From a bacterium (lineage in GTDB: Bacteria; Planctomycetota; SZUA-567): a DNA stretch of 64,000 nucleotides. Under the pieces are notes generated by a model, which did not search any database, was not told the DNA's origin, and was given only the letters and a program-made list of their open reading frames with translations. Below are positions 37,679 to 46,311 of this stretch, piece after piece (positions within the stretch are counted from its first letter, which is position 1; each line of letters starts with the position of its first letter). The translations under genes and the position numbers were made by a program. Location of the stretch: the NCBI GenBank assembly GCA_003245715.1, contig QKCJ01000060.1, positions 1 to 64,000 of the forward strand, in the 5' to 3' direction.

Positions 37679-38143
37679 TTAGAACCAGCTGGTCTGTGTT
37701 GAGTAAGTTGGTGCGGCTGTCGGGCCAAACCATGCCACTGGCTCTGCAGCTGCAGGGTTGACTGGCTGTGCCGGTGCGTTGTTTGGAATGACCGGTACAC
37801 ATGGTTGGCAGGGCTGAACCGGTATTGGCTGCATTGGCTGCTGCATATAACCCTGGTTACATGAAGGCATACCGGTGTTGCCATAGATCGGCACGATCGC
37901 TTTCTTGACAACCGGACCGCATGGTGTGTACTCGGTTGTGTATACTTCCTGATAGCTTGTCGGCGCAAAAGTTGTCGGAGCCATCGGGTTGGTCATGCCG
38001 GGATTAACGTTAATAATTGTTTTTCCGGCCTTGAGACCTGCCTGCTGACGACCTTCAGGATACTTAGTTGTGTTGTACGTGTTGAAACACCCGCCCAAAA
38101 ATAATGTTGATGCACAAAGTAAACCGCAAAGTAAAGTTCTCAT
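37679..38143 (-). CDS. Pro/Gln-rich small lipoprotein
   Basis: The ATG at 38143 has a GGGGGG-rich ribosome site and begins a lipoprotein signal with lipobox L-G-G-C. The mature part (about 135 residues) is low-complexity: rich in Pro, Gln, Asn and Thr with several Cys (QPCQPCVP), no enzyme motif. It is likely surface- or periplasm-exposed and anchored to the outer membrane. Its own terminator shows it is transcribed alone. The family is not recognised. Confidence 0.78.
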   Translation of the reverse strand: MRTLLCGLLCASTLFLGGCFNTYNTTKYPEGRQQAGLKAGKTIINVNPGMTNPMAPTTFAPTSYQEVYTTEYTPCGPVVKKAIVPIYGNTGMPSCNQGYMQQPMQPIPVQPCQPCVPVIPNNAPAQPVNPAAAEPVAWFGPTAAPTYSTQTSWF

Positions 38144-38304
38144 TCTATCACCCCCCTTTATCAAGGAAAAATTATTAATACGCAATTTTTAACGGGGTAA
38201 TAAGGAGAAACTTTACTCTTTTTCGGTCAATTCTTTTCGAATGACTGATAATGGTTTTTTATCGGACGTTGTTGGTATTAAAGGATTTACAGGTTTTTGT
38301 TTCT

Positions 38305-39303
38305 CTATGGTCTGGTTGCGCTGGCCAGCCAGTGTGGCATTGGCGGGGCCAGATGGTTTACCGTAAATCCGCTAAATCCGGCCTCAGTAAGCCACTTACA
38401 AATATCACTATCAGAGAAAACCCAGCCGTTTTCAGTGGTCAGGGCCATGTTAAGGGCAAAGAGAGCGGAGAACTCGGGCGCGGTTCTGGTGGCGTCAGTC
38501 ATCATATCCATGACAAAAACTTTTCCGTTTGAGTTGAGAGCGTTATAAGCCTTTTTAAACAAATTAATAATTGATTCCGGGCTTTCCTGATGCAGGACGC
38601 CAAAGAAAATGACTGCATCCATATTGTCGGGGAAGTCAATTTCGCGGTAGCTGCCGGGGAGGGCGGTTATGCGTGAACTGAGTCCGGCCTGTTCGATCAG
38701 GCCTTTGGCGATTGCCGAGACTGCCGGCAGGTCGATAGTCGTGCAGGAGATATCCGGGTTATTCTGTGCTATCAGTGTCGCGTAAGTTCCCGGGCCGCCA
38801 CCGACATCTAGCAGTTTTTTACAGCCAGTCAGATCAAGCATCGGCACGACCGCCCGGCCGATTCCCAGAGCGCGGTAGTGCATCGACATGACAAAATTCC
38901 TGGTGCGTTCCTCGTCTTCGCCTAGATGGATTTCTGGTTTCTCCACAGGCTTGCCGGTCTTCACCAACTCTGCAGTCTTGCTCCAGGCGTGATAGATATC
39001 GCGGTTATAGCGGATTGCTCCGGACAAATCCCCCGGCGCGCCGGGTACCAGAAAAATGGACGAATCCACAGTATTGCTGTAGTAGTTGTCTGCATCTTTT
39101 TCAAGCAGGCCGATAGCTACGCATGAATCAAGCAACAGTCGACAGCCACGCTCATCAAGCCCGAGTGCTTTGGCGATTGCCGGGCAGTCCGGTTTGCCGA
39201 GTTCGGCGATTTTACCGAAGACCCCAAGGTCAGAGGCGGTAAAAAGGGTCTGCGATTTATAAAAAGCGTTGGCGATGTCGATTATTTTCTCTGGTGAAGG
39301 CAT
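38305..39303 (-). CDS. O-methyltransferase (AdoMet-dependent, family 2 type)
   Basis: 332 residues with an N-terminal winged-helix dimerisation domain (about 5-90: FTASDLGVFGKIAELG...LLLDSCVAIGLLEK) and a Rossmann methyltransferase domain. The AdoMet loop LLDVGGGPGTYA is followed by TTIDLP, the layout of acetylserotonin- and plant-type O-methyltransferases. The acceptor is unknown. It lies 61 bp after the GH114-like gene on the same strand, so it may share its transcript. Confidence 0.85.
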   Translation of the reverse strand: MPSPEKIIDIANAFYKSQTLFTASDLGVFGKIAELGKPDCPAIAKALGLDERGCRLLLDSCVAIGLLEKDADNYYSNTVDSSIFLVPGAPGDLSGAIRYNRDIYHAWSKTAELVKTGKPVEKPEIHLGEDEERTRNFVMSMHYRALGIGRAVVPMLDLTGCKKLLDVGGGPGTYATLIAQNNPDISCTTIDLPAVSAIAKGLIEQAGLSSRITALPGSYREIDFPDNMDAVIFFGVLHQESPESIINLFKKAYNALNSNGKVFVMDMMTDATRTAPEFSALFALNMALTTENGWVFSDSDICKWLTEAGFSGFTVNHLAPPMPHWLASATRP

Positions 39304-39364
39304 TGGGCTTTTCCTTTGTTATTATTTTGCGGCGCTGATAAAAGATTAAAAGATGATGTCTGTT

Positions 39365-40339
39365 TTATTCGGTCTTGAATTCTTTGCCTGTGCTGCCGAG
39401 GATATCAAGTTTGCGTTCAGTCAGAAGGAGGGTGAGTCCGTAATGACGGGCGCGGTTAAAGGCATATTCCTTGAGATTATCCTTGTCCGGGTATTCTGTT
39501 GCAAGGAGAGGTTTACCGGCTTTGAACAGTGGCTGGAGGTTGGCCAGTATAAATTTGACATGCTCGGGGGGCTGTTTTTTCTTCTCAAGGGTGAAGACTG
39601 ACTCAAGCGCCTGACCGGAGACAGCCTTGTTGTATTCGGGGTCATTGAGCAGTTGCGAGCCGTTTTGCGGGAAGACCATAAACCCGGCATTGTTTTTGCG
39701 CCCGCTGTCGGCGATACTGATAACAAGCTTGCGCATATCCTGCCGGTAGGAGTTTCCTGTTTCTTCATTTTTGCGGTCGTCGATAAAACTGCCGTCTTTG
39801 GCCTGTTCAAAGAACTCAAAACCGTCAACAATATCAAGCATCACCCCGTCAAAGCCGGCGGCAATGATTTTCGCAAGATAAGAATCAAGCACCGTTTTCC
39901 ATTGAGCGCTCCAGTATTTGACTTTGAAATTGCCCGGCCAGTCAGGGTTCTCGCTGAGGATAAACTCCGGCTTTTTCGTGTTCCATTCCGCCTGCCAGTA
40001 TTCACGGTAAATTTCCGCCTCACCGATTGAGAAGTAGCAGAGAATCTTGCGCCCCGCCTTACCGTTGCGGATAGTATCAAGCTCTTCTTTTTTCCAGCGC
40101 CCATCCTCGTCGCCATTATAAAAAGCGTCGATAATGATAAGGTCGCGATCAGAGCCGGCAAGCATTTCAACCGCCCCTGTCCGGGTTTTTGCCAGTTTTT
40201 CTGCCTGAAGGACATAAGCGTAACTGTTTACCTTCAACGTATGCTCTGCGGCGTTACAGCCCTTGGTTGTAATTATCAGAGAGCTTGCCGTCAGAAGGGT
40301 GCAGGCAACTAGAATGGATAATACTGTGCTGATTTTCAT
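39365..40339 (-). CDS. Exported GH114/TM1410-like putative glycosidase
   Basis: 324 residues with an N-terminal signal (MKISTVLSILVACTLLTASS..., cleavage or lipidation uncertain; C28 in TKGCNA is not a good lipobox). The TIM barrel has LIIIDAFYNG, CYFSIGEAE, W-x-A-Q-W and GVMLDIVDGFEFF, as in the TM1410/GH114 (endo-alpha-1,4-polygalactosaminidase) group. It may cut an amino-sugar exopolysaccharide. It begins 2 bp after the Nudix gene, with a GAGG ribosome site inside it. Confidence 0.82.
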   Translation of the reverse strand: MKISTVLSILVACTLLTASSLIITTKGCNAAEHTLKVNSYAYVLQAEKLAKTRTGAVEMLAGSDRDLIIIDAFYNGDEDGRWKKEELDTIRNGKAGRKILCYFSIGEAEIYREYWQAEWNTKKPEFILSENPDWPGNFKVKYWSAQWKTVLDSYLAKIIAAGFDGVMLDIVDGFEFFEQAKDGSFIDDRKNEETGNSYRQDMRKLVISIADSGRKNNAGFMVFPQNGSQLLNDPEYNKAVSGQALESVFTLEKKKQPPEHVKFILANLQPLFKAGKPLLATEYPDKDNLKEYAFNRARHYGLTLLLTERKLDILGSTGKEFKTE

Positions 40340-40341
40340 CT

Positions 40342-40881
40342 TCAGACCTCTGCGGCTTTTGCCAGAAATTTATCTTCACATTTAATGAGTTTGCCAAGTG
40401 CTTCTTTTGCCGAGGTGAACGCGATCTGGTCAAAGTCCAGATCCTTAAGCGTGATCAGTTTTATCCCTGCGACCTCTTCAGGATCGACATTGTCAGGCAG
40501 TTTGTCAATGCGTGCGATATAATAAAAATCCAGCGTGTGATAGGTTACTCCGCAGTAGTGATACTCATTGGTCTGGTTGCAGAAATACTCAAGCGTATCA
40601 AGCTTTATCCCCACCTCCTCATAAACTTCCCGTAACAGCCCCGACTCTGCCGTTTCGTTATTGTCGATAAATCCGCCGGGCAGGCCGAGCAGGCCTTTTT
40701 GCGGTTCTTTGCCCCGTTCGATAAAAAGGATCTTGCCTTGATAGTAAATTACCGCCGCCGCCGCCGCTGCGACATTGCGGTAGAAGGTGAATGAGCATTC
40801 AGGGCAGTGGTACTGGTTTTTGCCGTCAAACTTCAGCGAATCTTGCCCGCATTGCGGACAGAATTTTATAATGTATTTCAA
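40342..40881 (-). CDS. Nudix hydrolase with N-terminal zinc ribbon
   Basis: 179 residues starting at TTG with an AAGGAAAA ribosome site. The zinc ribbon (CPQC...CPEC, residues 8-29) is followed by a complete Nudix box GGFIDNNETAESGLLREVYEEVGI with all catalytic glutamates. This is the layout of the NudC/YjaD and ADP-ribose-type Nudix group; the substrate is probably a nucleoside diphosphate derivative. It is first of a coupled pair with the GH114-like gene and is divergent from the thioredoxin-fold gene. Confidence 0.88.
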   Translation of the reverse strand: MKYIIKFCPQCGQDSLKFDGKNQYHCPECSFTFYRNVAAAAAAVIYYQGKILFIERGKEPQKGLLGLPGGFIDNNETAESGLLREVYEEVGIKLDTLEYFCNQTNEYHYCGVTYHTLDFYYIARIDKLPDNVDPEEVAGIKLITLKDLDFDQIAFTSAKEALGKLIKCEDKFLAKAAEV

Positions 40882-40982
40882 TGTTTTGTTTTCCTTGCTA
40901 TATTCTCAGAAAAAGCATATCCTGATAAGACTGAGGATCAGAGGTTCAAAATTACGGTTGAGCGCAAGGATTATAACATAAT

Positions 40983-42209
40983 ATGCTGCTGAGATTAAAT
41001 TATAAAAAAATCTTTTGTCTGGTTTTTCTCTTATCTTTGCTGGTTTCTCCGGTATTTTCGCTGGAAAACGCCGGCAAGGCCCCGGCGGGCTGGCTGACCT
41101 CTCTGCCTGAAGCGCAGGAAAAGGCGCGCAAAGAAAATAAAATCCTTCTGTATTACTTTACCGGCAGCGACTGGTGCGGCTTCTGCCACCAGCTTGAGAA
41201 AGAAGTACTTTTCACTGAAGACTTTAAAAACTGGGCAAATGATAATGCGGTTCTGCTTTATCTTGATTATCCAAAACTCAGCAAGCTGCCGCCTGAATTG
41301 CAGCAGCAGAATAATAATCTCCTCAAACAGTTTCCCGTCGAAGGTTTCCCGACAATAGTCTTCCTTAATAATGAAGGCGAATTTTTAAACAGTATGGGGT
41401 ATATGCAGGGCGGGGCGGGCAACTGGCTCAATCAGGCCAAGATGCTCCTGCCTAAACGCCTTGAACTTGAGGATAATTTCGCCGAGGCTTATTTCAAGGC
41501 CAAGCGCCTGCAAAAACCGCTGATTGTTCTTACCACGATCGGCCAGTACGACCCTGCCGCCAACCAGCTGATCGCCGATTTTCTCAGGCAGAAGCGAATT
41601 GTCCTTAATTCAGGCGACAATCTGCTTATCACCCGTCTTGACCTGACCAAAGCCACCTCTGATGAGCTTGGCTTGTGGCGAAACCTGTCGGCAAGTTCGG
41701 GGGTGGGTAAAATTTACCCCGCATTTATCATGGTCAGCCCCGAGTATAAACTGCTTGCCAAGGCTGAAGGCAAGCAGTTATCGTCAATAAGCTTCGCCGG
41801 AGCGGTCTACTCAGCCATGCCGCGCCCCGCCTATAACGGCGAATGGCTCACAAGCTACCCGCTGGCCCTGCGAATTGCGCGCGCCCTCAATCGTCCGCTA
41901 CTGGTTAACTTTACCGGCAGCGATTGGTGCAAATACTGCCATATCCTCTCCGATGAGGTCTTTTCAACTACACCGTTTAAAGACTACGCCAGCAAAAAAC
42001 TCGTCCTCGTCGAGCTTGATTATCCTAAAAACAAGACCCAGCCGGAGAATATTGTTCAGCAGAACCACCTTATCCGCCAAGCTTTTAACGTAACAGGTTT
42101 TCCACTTGAGATCATAATGCTCAATGACAATACTCCAGTCGGCTCATTTGGCTATACCGGCGCAAAACCGGCACAGGTGATAGATCTCATCGAAAAACAA
42201 ATAAAATAG
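40983..42209 (+). CDS. Exported protein with three thioredoxin-like domains, two active
   Basis: 408 residues with a signal peptide (to about residue 26). Domain 1 (30-155) has W-C65-G-F-C68-H. The middle part (160-275) looks like a thioredoxin fold that lost its cysteines (PLIVLTTIGQYDP). Domain 3 (285-408) repeats the start of domain 1 (GEWLTSYPLALRIARALNRPLLVNFTGSDW) and has C316-K-Y-C319-H. Each active domain has a cis-proline-type V-x-G-F-P. A periplasmic disulfide reductase or isomerase is likely. The start has only a distant AAGGA. Confidence 0.85.
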   Translation: MLLRLNYKKIFCLVFLLSLLVSPVFSLENAGKAPAGWLTSLPEAQEKARKENKILLYYFTGSDWCGFCHQLEKEVLFTEDFKNWANDNAVLLYLDYPKLSKLPPELQQQNNNLLKQFPVEGFPTIVFLNNEGEFLNSMGYMQGGAGNWLNQAKMLLPKRLELEDNFAEAYFKAKRLQKPLIVLTTIGQYDPAANQLIADFLRQKRIVLNSGDNLLITRLDLTKATSDELGLWRNLSASSGVGKIYPAFIMVSPEYKLLAKAEGKQLSSISFAGAVYSAMPRPAYNGEWLTSYPLALRIARALNRPLLVNFTGSDWCKYCHILSDEVFSTTPFKDYASKKLVLVELDYPKNKTQPENIVQQNHLIRQAFNVTGFPLEIIMLNDNTPVGSFGYTGAKPAQVIDLIEKQIK

Positions 42210-42250
42210 AACAATTTAACTTGACTGGTATGGTGTAGTATAGTACTCTC

Positions 42251-42287
42251 GATTATGTGGATCAGTCTCATAATCGGGATTTTATTA
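42251..42287 (+). terminator. Weak terminator-like hairpin
   Basis: GATTATG (42251-42257) pairs with CATAATC (42269-42275); a T-rich stretch starts 4 nt later. It lies 40 bp after the thioredoxin-fold gene. Confidence 0.4.
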
Positions 42288-42336
42288 TTTTGCATGTTTG
42301 GGTAAATTCATTCAGAAACTTAAATAGGGACAGGTT

Positions 42337-42936
42337 ATGGACGATTCACAGAAGGTTGAGGTCGAAAAAGAGAGTGACGGAGTTGTGGCGGCGGAGGATC
42401 TTAAGGATGCGGTCAGGAAACAGATTCACGGCAGTGCAGGCTGGGTTATAGTCTTTGGTATTTTAGAGATTATTGCGGGTTTCTTTGCGATCTCCTATCC
42501 GCTGCTTTTTGGCGAGGCGCTGGCTTCGATTGTCGGTTTTGTGCTGATATTTGCCGGTGTTGCGCAGTTTATGGGGCTTATCCGCGCCGGTAGTGGCCGC
42601 ATCGGAGTGCGTTTCTTCATTGCGGTTTTCTATCTGCTGATTGGTGTTGTGCTGGTGGCCAATCCCGTTTCCGGGGTTGCTTTTTTAACCTTTATAATCG
42701 GTATTTTCTTTATGGTTGAGGGTATGGGCAAGCTTCTCGGGGCGTTTGAGCTGACTAACCATAAGGCGTTATTGCTGATAAACGGCCTTTGTTCGCTGAT
42801 ACTTGGCTTGATTATTCTTTCAGGCTGGCCGCGGCAGAGTGACTGGATTTTAGGTTTGCTGGTCGGTATTAACTTGATGATGAGCGGCTTTGCGGCTATC
42901 GGCATCGGGCGGGGTCTGAAGAAGGCAAGCGAGTAA
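42337..42936 (+). CDS. HdeD-like (DUF308) membrane protein
   Basis: 199 residues: a charged cytoplasmic head (1-32) and six hydrophobic helices with repeating G-x-x-x-x-x-x-G-x-x-x-x-x-x-P patterns, for example ILEIIAGFFAISYPLLFGEA. This is the HdeD/DUF308 layout, associated with acid stress in enterobacteria. Its function in this organism is not known. Ribosome site GGACAGG. Confidence 0.82.
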   Translation: MDDSQKVEVEKESDGVVAAEDLKDAVRKQIHGSAGWVIVFGILEIIAGFFAISYPLLFGEALASIVGFVLIFAGVAQFMGLIRAGSGRIGVRFFIAVFYLLIGVVLVANPVSGVAFLTFIIGIFFMVEGMGKLLGAFELTNHKALLLINGLCSLILGLIILSGWPRQSDWILGLLVGINLMMSGFAAIGIGRGLKKASE

Positions 42937-43012
42937 TTTCGGGCGGGTATCGTTTACGCCGCGCGGATAAGTATTAGAGGTGTTTGGCAGACAAAGGGAA
43001 GGATTAAGAAAA

Positions 43013-43897
43013 ATGGCGGAGATACATCCGGAGTTGCTGGCGTTTAAGGCGGGTAAGGATTTTCTTGTTTGTATTGACAGTGACGGCTGTGTCTTTGACA
43101 GTATGGAGATCAAGCACAAGGAGTGTTTTTGCCCGAACTTCATAAAATACTGGAACCTGCAGGGCTGCAGTAAATTTGCCCGTGAGGTCTGGGAGTTTTT
43201 TAATCTGTATTCAAAGTGGCGCGGCACTAACCGTTGGCCTGAGCTGGTGTTATGCCTTGACGCGTTGCGTGAGCGGGAAGATGTAAAGGCGCGCGGGATT
43301 GCTATTCACCCCGTCGCGCGCCTCAAGCGCTGGATTGCCGAGGAGAGCAAGCTTGGCAACCCGGCCCTGCGTGAGCTACTGAAGAATGAAGAGAGTGATG
43401 AGCTAAAACTTGCCCTTGAATGGAGCGAAGCGGTAGACGCTAGTATTCAGGACATGGTTCACGGGGTTGCTCCTTTTCCGGCTGTTGAGAAGTGTCTGCA
43501 GAAATTTGGAGAGAAGGCGGATATGCTTGTTGTCTCACAGACTCCGGTTGCGGCTCTGCAGCGTGAGTGGGAGGAGCACGCTATTGATAAATACGTCCCG
43601 CTGATCTGCGGTCAGGAGATGGGGAAGAAGAACGAGCATATTGAGCATTGCGCGCGCGATCAGTATAAGAAAGAAAATATCCTGATGATCGGTGACGCTC
43701 CGGGTGACCGCAAGGCGGCGGAGGCGAATAATGCGCTCTTTTATCCGATCCTCCCCGGCAGCGAGCAGCAAAGCTGGCAGCGTCTGTATGATGAGGCGAT
43801 TGACAAGTTCTTTGCCGGTGAGTATGCCGGAGCTTACGCGCAGTCACTGATTGATGAGTTTGAGCAGAGCTTGCCCGAGAAGTATCCGTGGGTGTAA
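43013..43897 (+). CDS. HAD-superfamily hydrolase
   Basis: 294 residues from the ATG at 43013 (GGAAGGA ribosome site); an in-frame GTG 33 bp upstream is less likely. Motif I is CIDSDGCVFDS with nucleophile D and second D two on; motif III/IV is ILMIGDAPGDRKAA. A large helical cap lies between (about 35-170). It is probably a phosphatase on a small metabolite; the neighbours gnd and LarA homologue suggest a sugar phosphate, which is inference. Confidence 0.83.
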   Translation: MAEIHPELLAFKAGKDFLVCIDSDGCVFDSMEIKHKECFCPNFIKYWNLQGCSKFAREVWEFFNLYSKWRGTNRWPELVLCLDALREREDVKARGIAIHPVARLKRWIAEESKLGNPALRELLKNEESDELKLALEWSEAVDASIQDMVHGVAPFPAVEKCLQKFGEKADMLVVSQTPVAALQREWEEHAIDKYVPLICGQEMGKKNEHIEHCARDQYKKENILMIGDAPGDRKAAEANNALFYPILPGSEQQSWQRLYDEAIDKFFAGEYAGAYAQSLIDEFEQSLPEKYPWV

Positions 43898-44136
43898 AAT
43901 TTTCGTCTGATCTGTAGCGTGTGACGCAGGTTTGTGAAATGAAAATAATGATGCCGCTGCCACGGGAATACTCCTTATTAATGAGGCTCTTCTCTGGTGG
44001 TTTGGCGGCTGGTGTATATAATTGACCTGACGGTTTTGAGTTCCGGCGTAAGCGGTAAATGGTGCGCGGCCCTTAACTGTGATTCTGTGGCTGCAAGTTG
44101 GCGGCCGGGTCAATTTTAGATCATCATTATTGCAAG

Positions 44137-44781
44137 ATGAAAGAAGTTATGGAAGAAACAAAAAAAAGCGGAATGGGTAAGACTCTTCTGACCTTTGGCT
44201 GTGGGATTATTTTCGGGGTTATTCTCTCGGCGTTTATGGGTGGGGTTGCTTACTGGTACACCAATACCCGTCTGATGACACCGGAAGAAGCAAGACCCGC
44301 CAACGCCGCGCCGCAGTTTCGCGTTACGATCCCGCGCACATTCATGCAGGTGAAAGATAATGGCCGCTATGATAATTTTCTGGTCAGGAAAATCGGTCAG
44401 GAGCCGGTGGTTCCGTTTCTTGATAAGGGTGAGGAGTACTGGCAGGCGTTTGTCTGCAAGAATGAAAAATGCCCGGGGCGCGCGCTGAACGGCGGCAAGT
44501 CTTATGTCTTTGCGGGAGTAGTCGAGAACGGCGAGATTACCGGTTGTCCACTCTGCGCGGCGGAGTACGCCAAGGCTGCGCCGGAGGTTCGCAATGATTA
44601 TGACCCGCATAACTTCAGAAGGTATTACCTGCCTGAAGCAGTGGAGATGATCAAAGAATTTCAGCAGATGCGCAAAGAAATGGATAAAAAACGTGAAGAA
44701 ATTAAAGATGGCAAGGTTAGTGTTGATATAAAAGGCGGATTCCAGCAAAAATACCAGGAAGGTGCTATCAGTAAAGAATAA
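44137..44781 (+). CDS. Membrane-anchored protein with a four-cysteine site
   Basis: About 214 residues from the ATG at 44137 (a start at 44149 is possible; neither has a good ribosome site). One N-terminal transmembrane helix (about 18-42) is followed by an extracytoplasmic domain with C-x4-C (CKNEKC) and C-x2-C (CPLC), a likely metal site. The C-terminus is a charged helix (about 165-200). I do not recognise the family. gnd follows 51 bp downstream. Confidence 0.7.
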   Translation: MKEVMEETKKSGMGKTLLTFGCGIIFGVILSAFMGGVAYWYTNTRLMTPEEARPANAAPQFRVTIPRTFMQVKDNGRYDNFLVRKIGQEPVVPFLDKGEEYWQAFVCKNEKCPGRALNGGKSYVFAGVVENGEITGCPLCAAEYAKAAPEVRNDYDPHNFRRYYLPEAVEMIKEFQQMRKEMDKKREEIKDGKVSVDIKGGFQQKYQEGAISKE

Positions 44782-44832
44782 AAAAACTGTTTGCAGTGAC
44801 AGTTATTTCAATTTTATGAAAGGGGAACATCA

Positions 44833-46254
44833 ATGGCGGCACAAGCGGATATCGGACTTATCGGTCTGGCGGTGATGGGGCAGAATCTGGTTCTTAACAT
44901 GTGTGACCACGGCTATACGGTAGCTGTCTATAACCGCACGACAGCCAAGATGTATGACTTTGTAAATTCAGAGGCCGCTAAAGGGAAGAGCATCATCCCC
45001 TGCGAAACGATTGAAGAGCTTCTGGCCGCAATCAAGGGACCGCGTCCGGTGATGCTGATGGTTAAGGCAGGCAAGCCTGTTGATGACAATATTGAATCTC
45101 TCATCCCACTTATGGATAAGGGTGATATTATTATTGACGGTGGTAATTCACACTTCCCTGACACCATCAGGCGTAATAAATACCTGCAGGACAAGGGGCT
45201 GATGTTTGTCGGTACCGGCGTTTCCGGTGGTGAGGAGGGGGCGCGTTTTGGTCCATCAATCATGCCCGGTGGGCAGCGTGCTGCTTATGACCGCGTCGGC
45301 AAGATTCTGGTTGATATCTCTGCCAAGGTTGATAATGAAGCGTGCTGCACATATATCGGCGATGACGGTGCGGGGCATTATGTCAAGATGGTGCATAACG
45401 GTATTGAGTACGGCGATATGCAGCTTATCAGCGAAGCGTACTATTTGATGAAAAATGTGCTGAAGATGGATTACCCGCAAATGCAGCAGGTCTTCTCTGG
45501 CTGGAACAAGGGCGACCTTGACAGTTATCTCATGGAGATCACTACCGACATTCTTGGCAAGACCGATCCTGAAACCGGCAAGCCGATGTGCGAGATTATT
45601 CTTGACCGCGCGGGGCAGAAGGGGACAGGTAGCTGGACGAGCCAGTCAGCACTGGAGCTTGGCGTGGCTGCACCGACGATCGCCGAGGCGGTTTTTGCCC
45701 GTTGTATCAGTGCGGTTAAAGGCGAACGTGTGGCGGCTGCGACGGAGCTTTCAGGTCCGGGTACAGAATTTAGCGGAAATAAGGAAGACTTTATCAAGGC
45801 GATCCATGACGCTTTGTATGCTTCAAAGATTATGTCCTACGCGCAGGGTTTTGCGCTGATGACTCAAGCTGCGCACGAGTATGGCTGGACGCTTGATTTT
45901 GGCGCCATCAGCATGATCTGGCGTGGCGGCTGCATTATCCGCGCGCACTTTTTACACCGCATCAAGGAAGCGTATGAACGTAATCCTGGATTGAAGAATC
46001 TGATGCTTGACCCGTACTTCAAGGATATCGTTTTAAAGGCGCAGGATAATTGGCGCTGGGTGGTCAGCGAGTGTGTTAGGCTTGGGGTGTCAGCTCCGGC
46101 ATTCTCAAGTGCGCTGGCGTATTACGATGCGTACCGCACCGAGACTGTCTGGGCGAATATGATTCAGGCGCAGCGAGATTACTTCGGCGCGCATACTTAT
46201 GAGCGGGTTGACAAGCCTGCGGGTGAATGGTTCCACACCGAGTGGATGAAATAG
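44833..46254 (+). CDS. gnd: 6-phosphogluconate dehydrogenase, decarboxylating
   Basis: 473 residues, the usual length of the long (homodimeric) form. NADP-binding GLAVMGQNLVLNM, GGNSHF, the substrate signature GVSGGEEGARFGPSIMPGG, catalytic K and H in GAGHYVKMVHNGIEYGDMQ, and RDYFGAHTYERVD at the C-terminus are all present. It makes ribulose-5-phosphate, CO2 and NADPH in the pentose phosphate pathway. A strong terminator follows. Ribosome site AAAGGGGA. Confidence 0.97.
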   Translation: MAAQADIGLIGLAVMGQNLVLNMCDHGYTVAVYNRTTAKMYDFVNSEAAKGKSIIPCETIEELLAAIKGPRPVMLMVKAGKPVDDNIESLIPLMDKGDIIIDGGNSHFPDTIRRNKYLQDKGLMFVGTGVSGGEEGARFGPSIMPGGQRAAYDRVGKILVDISAKVDNEACCTYIGDDGAGHYVKMVHNGIEYGDMQLISEAYYLMKNVLKMDYPQMQQVFSGWNKGDLDSYLMEITTDILGKTDPETGKPMCEIILDRAGQKGTGSWTSQSALELGVAAPTIAEAVFARCISAVKGERVAAATELSGPGTEFSGNKEDFIKAIHDALYASKIMSYAQGFALMTQAAHEYGWTLDFGAISMIWRGGCIIRAHFLHRIKEAYERNPGLKNLMLDPYFKDIVLKAQDNWRWVVSECVRLGVSAPAFSSALAYYDAYRTETVWANMIQAQRDYFGAHTYERVDKPAGEWFHTEWMK

Positions 46255-46263
46255 AATCGTTCC

Positions 46264-46291
46264 GGCCCTGCTTGTTGGCGGGGCCTTTTTA
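46264..46291 (+). terminator. Terminator of gnd
   Basis: GGCCCTGC (46264-46271) pairs with GCGGGGCC (46278-46285; one G-U), 6-nt loop, followed by TTTTT. Confidence 0.92.
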
Positions 46292-46311
46292 AAAAAGGAT
46301 CAGGAAAGAAA

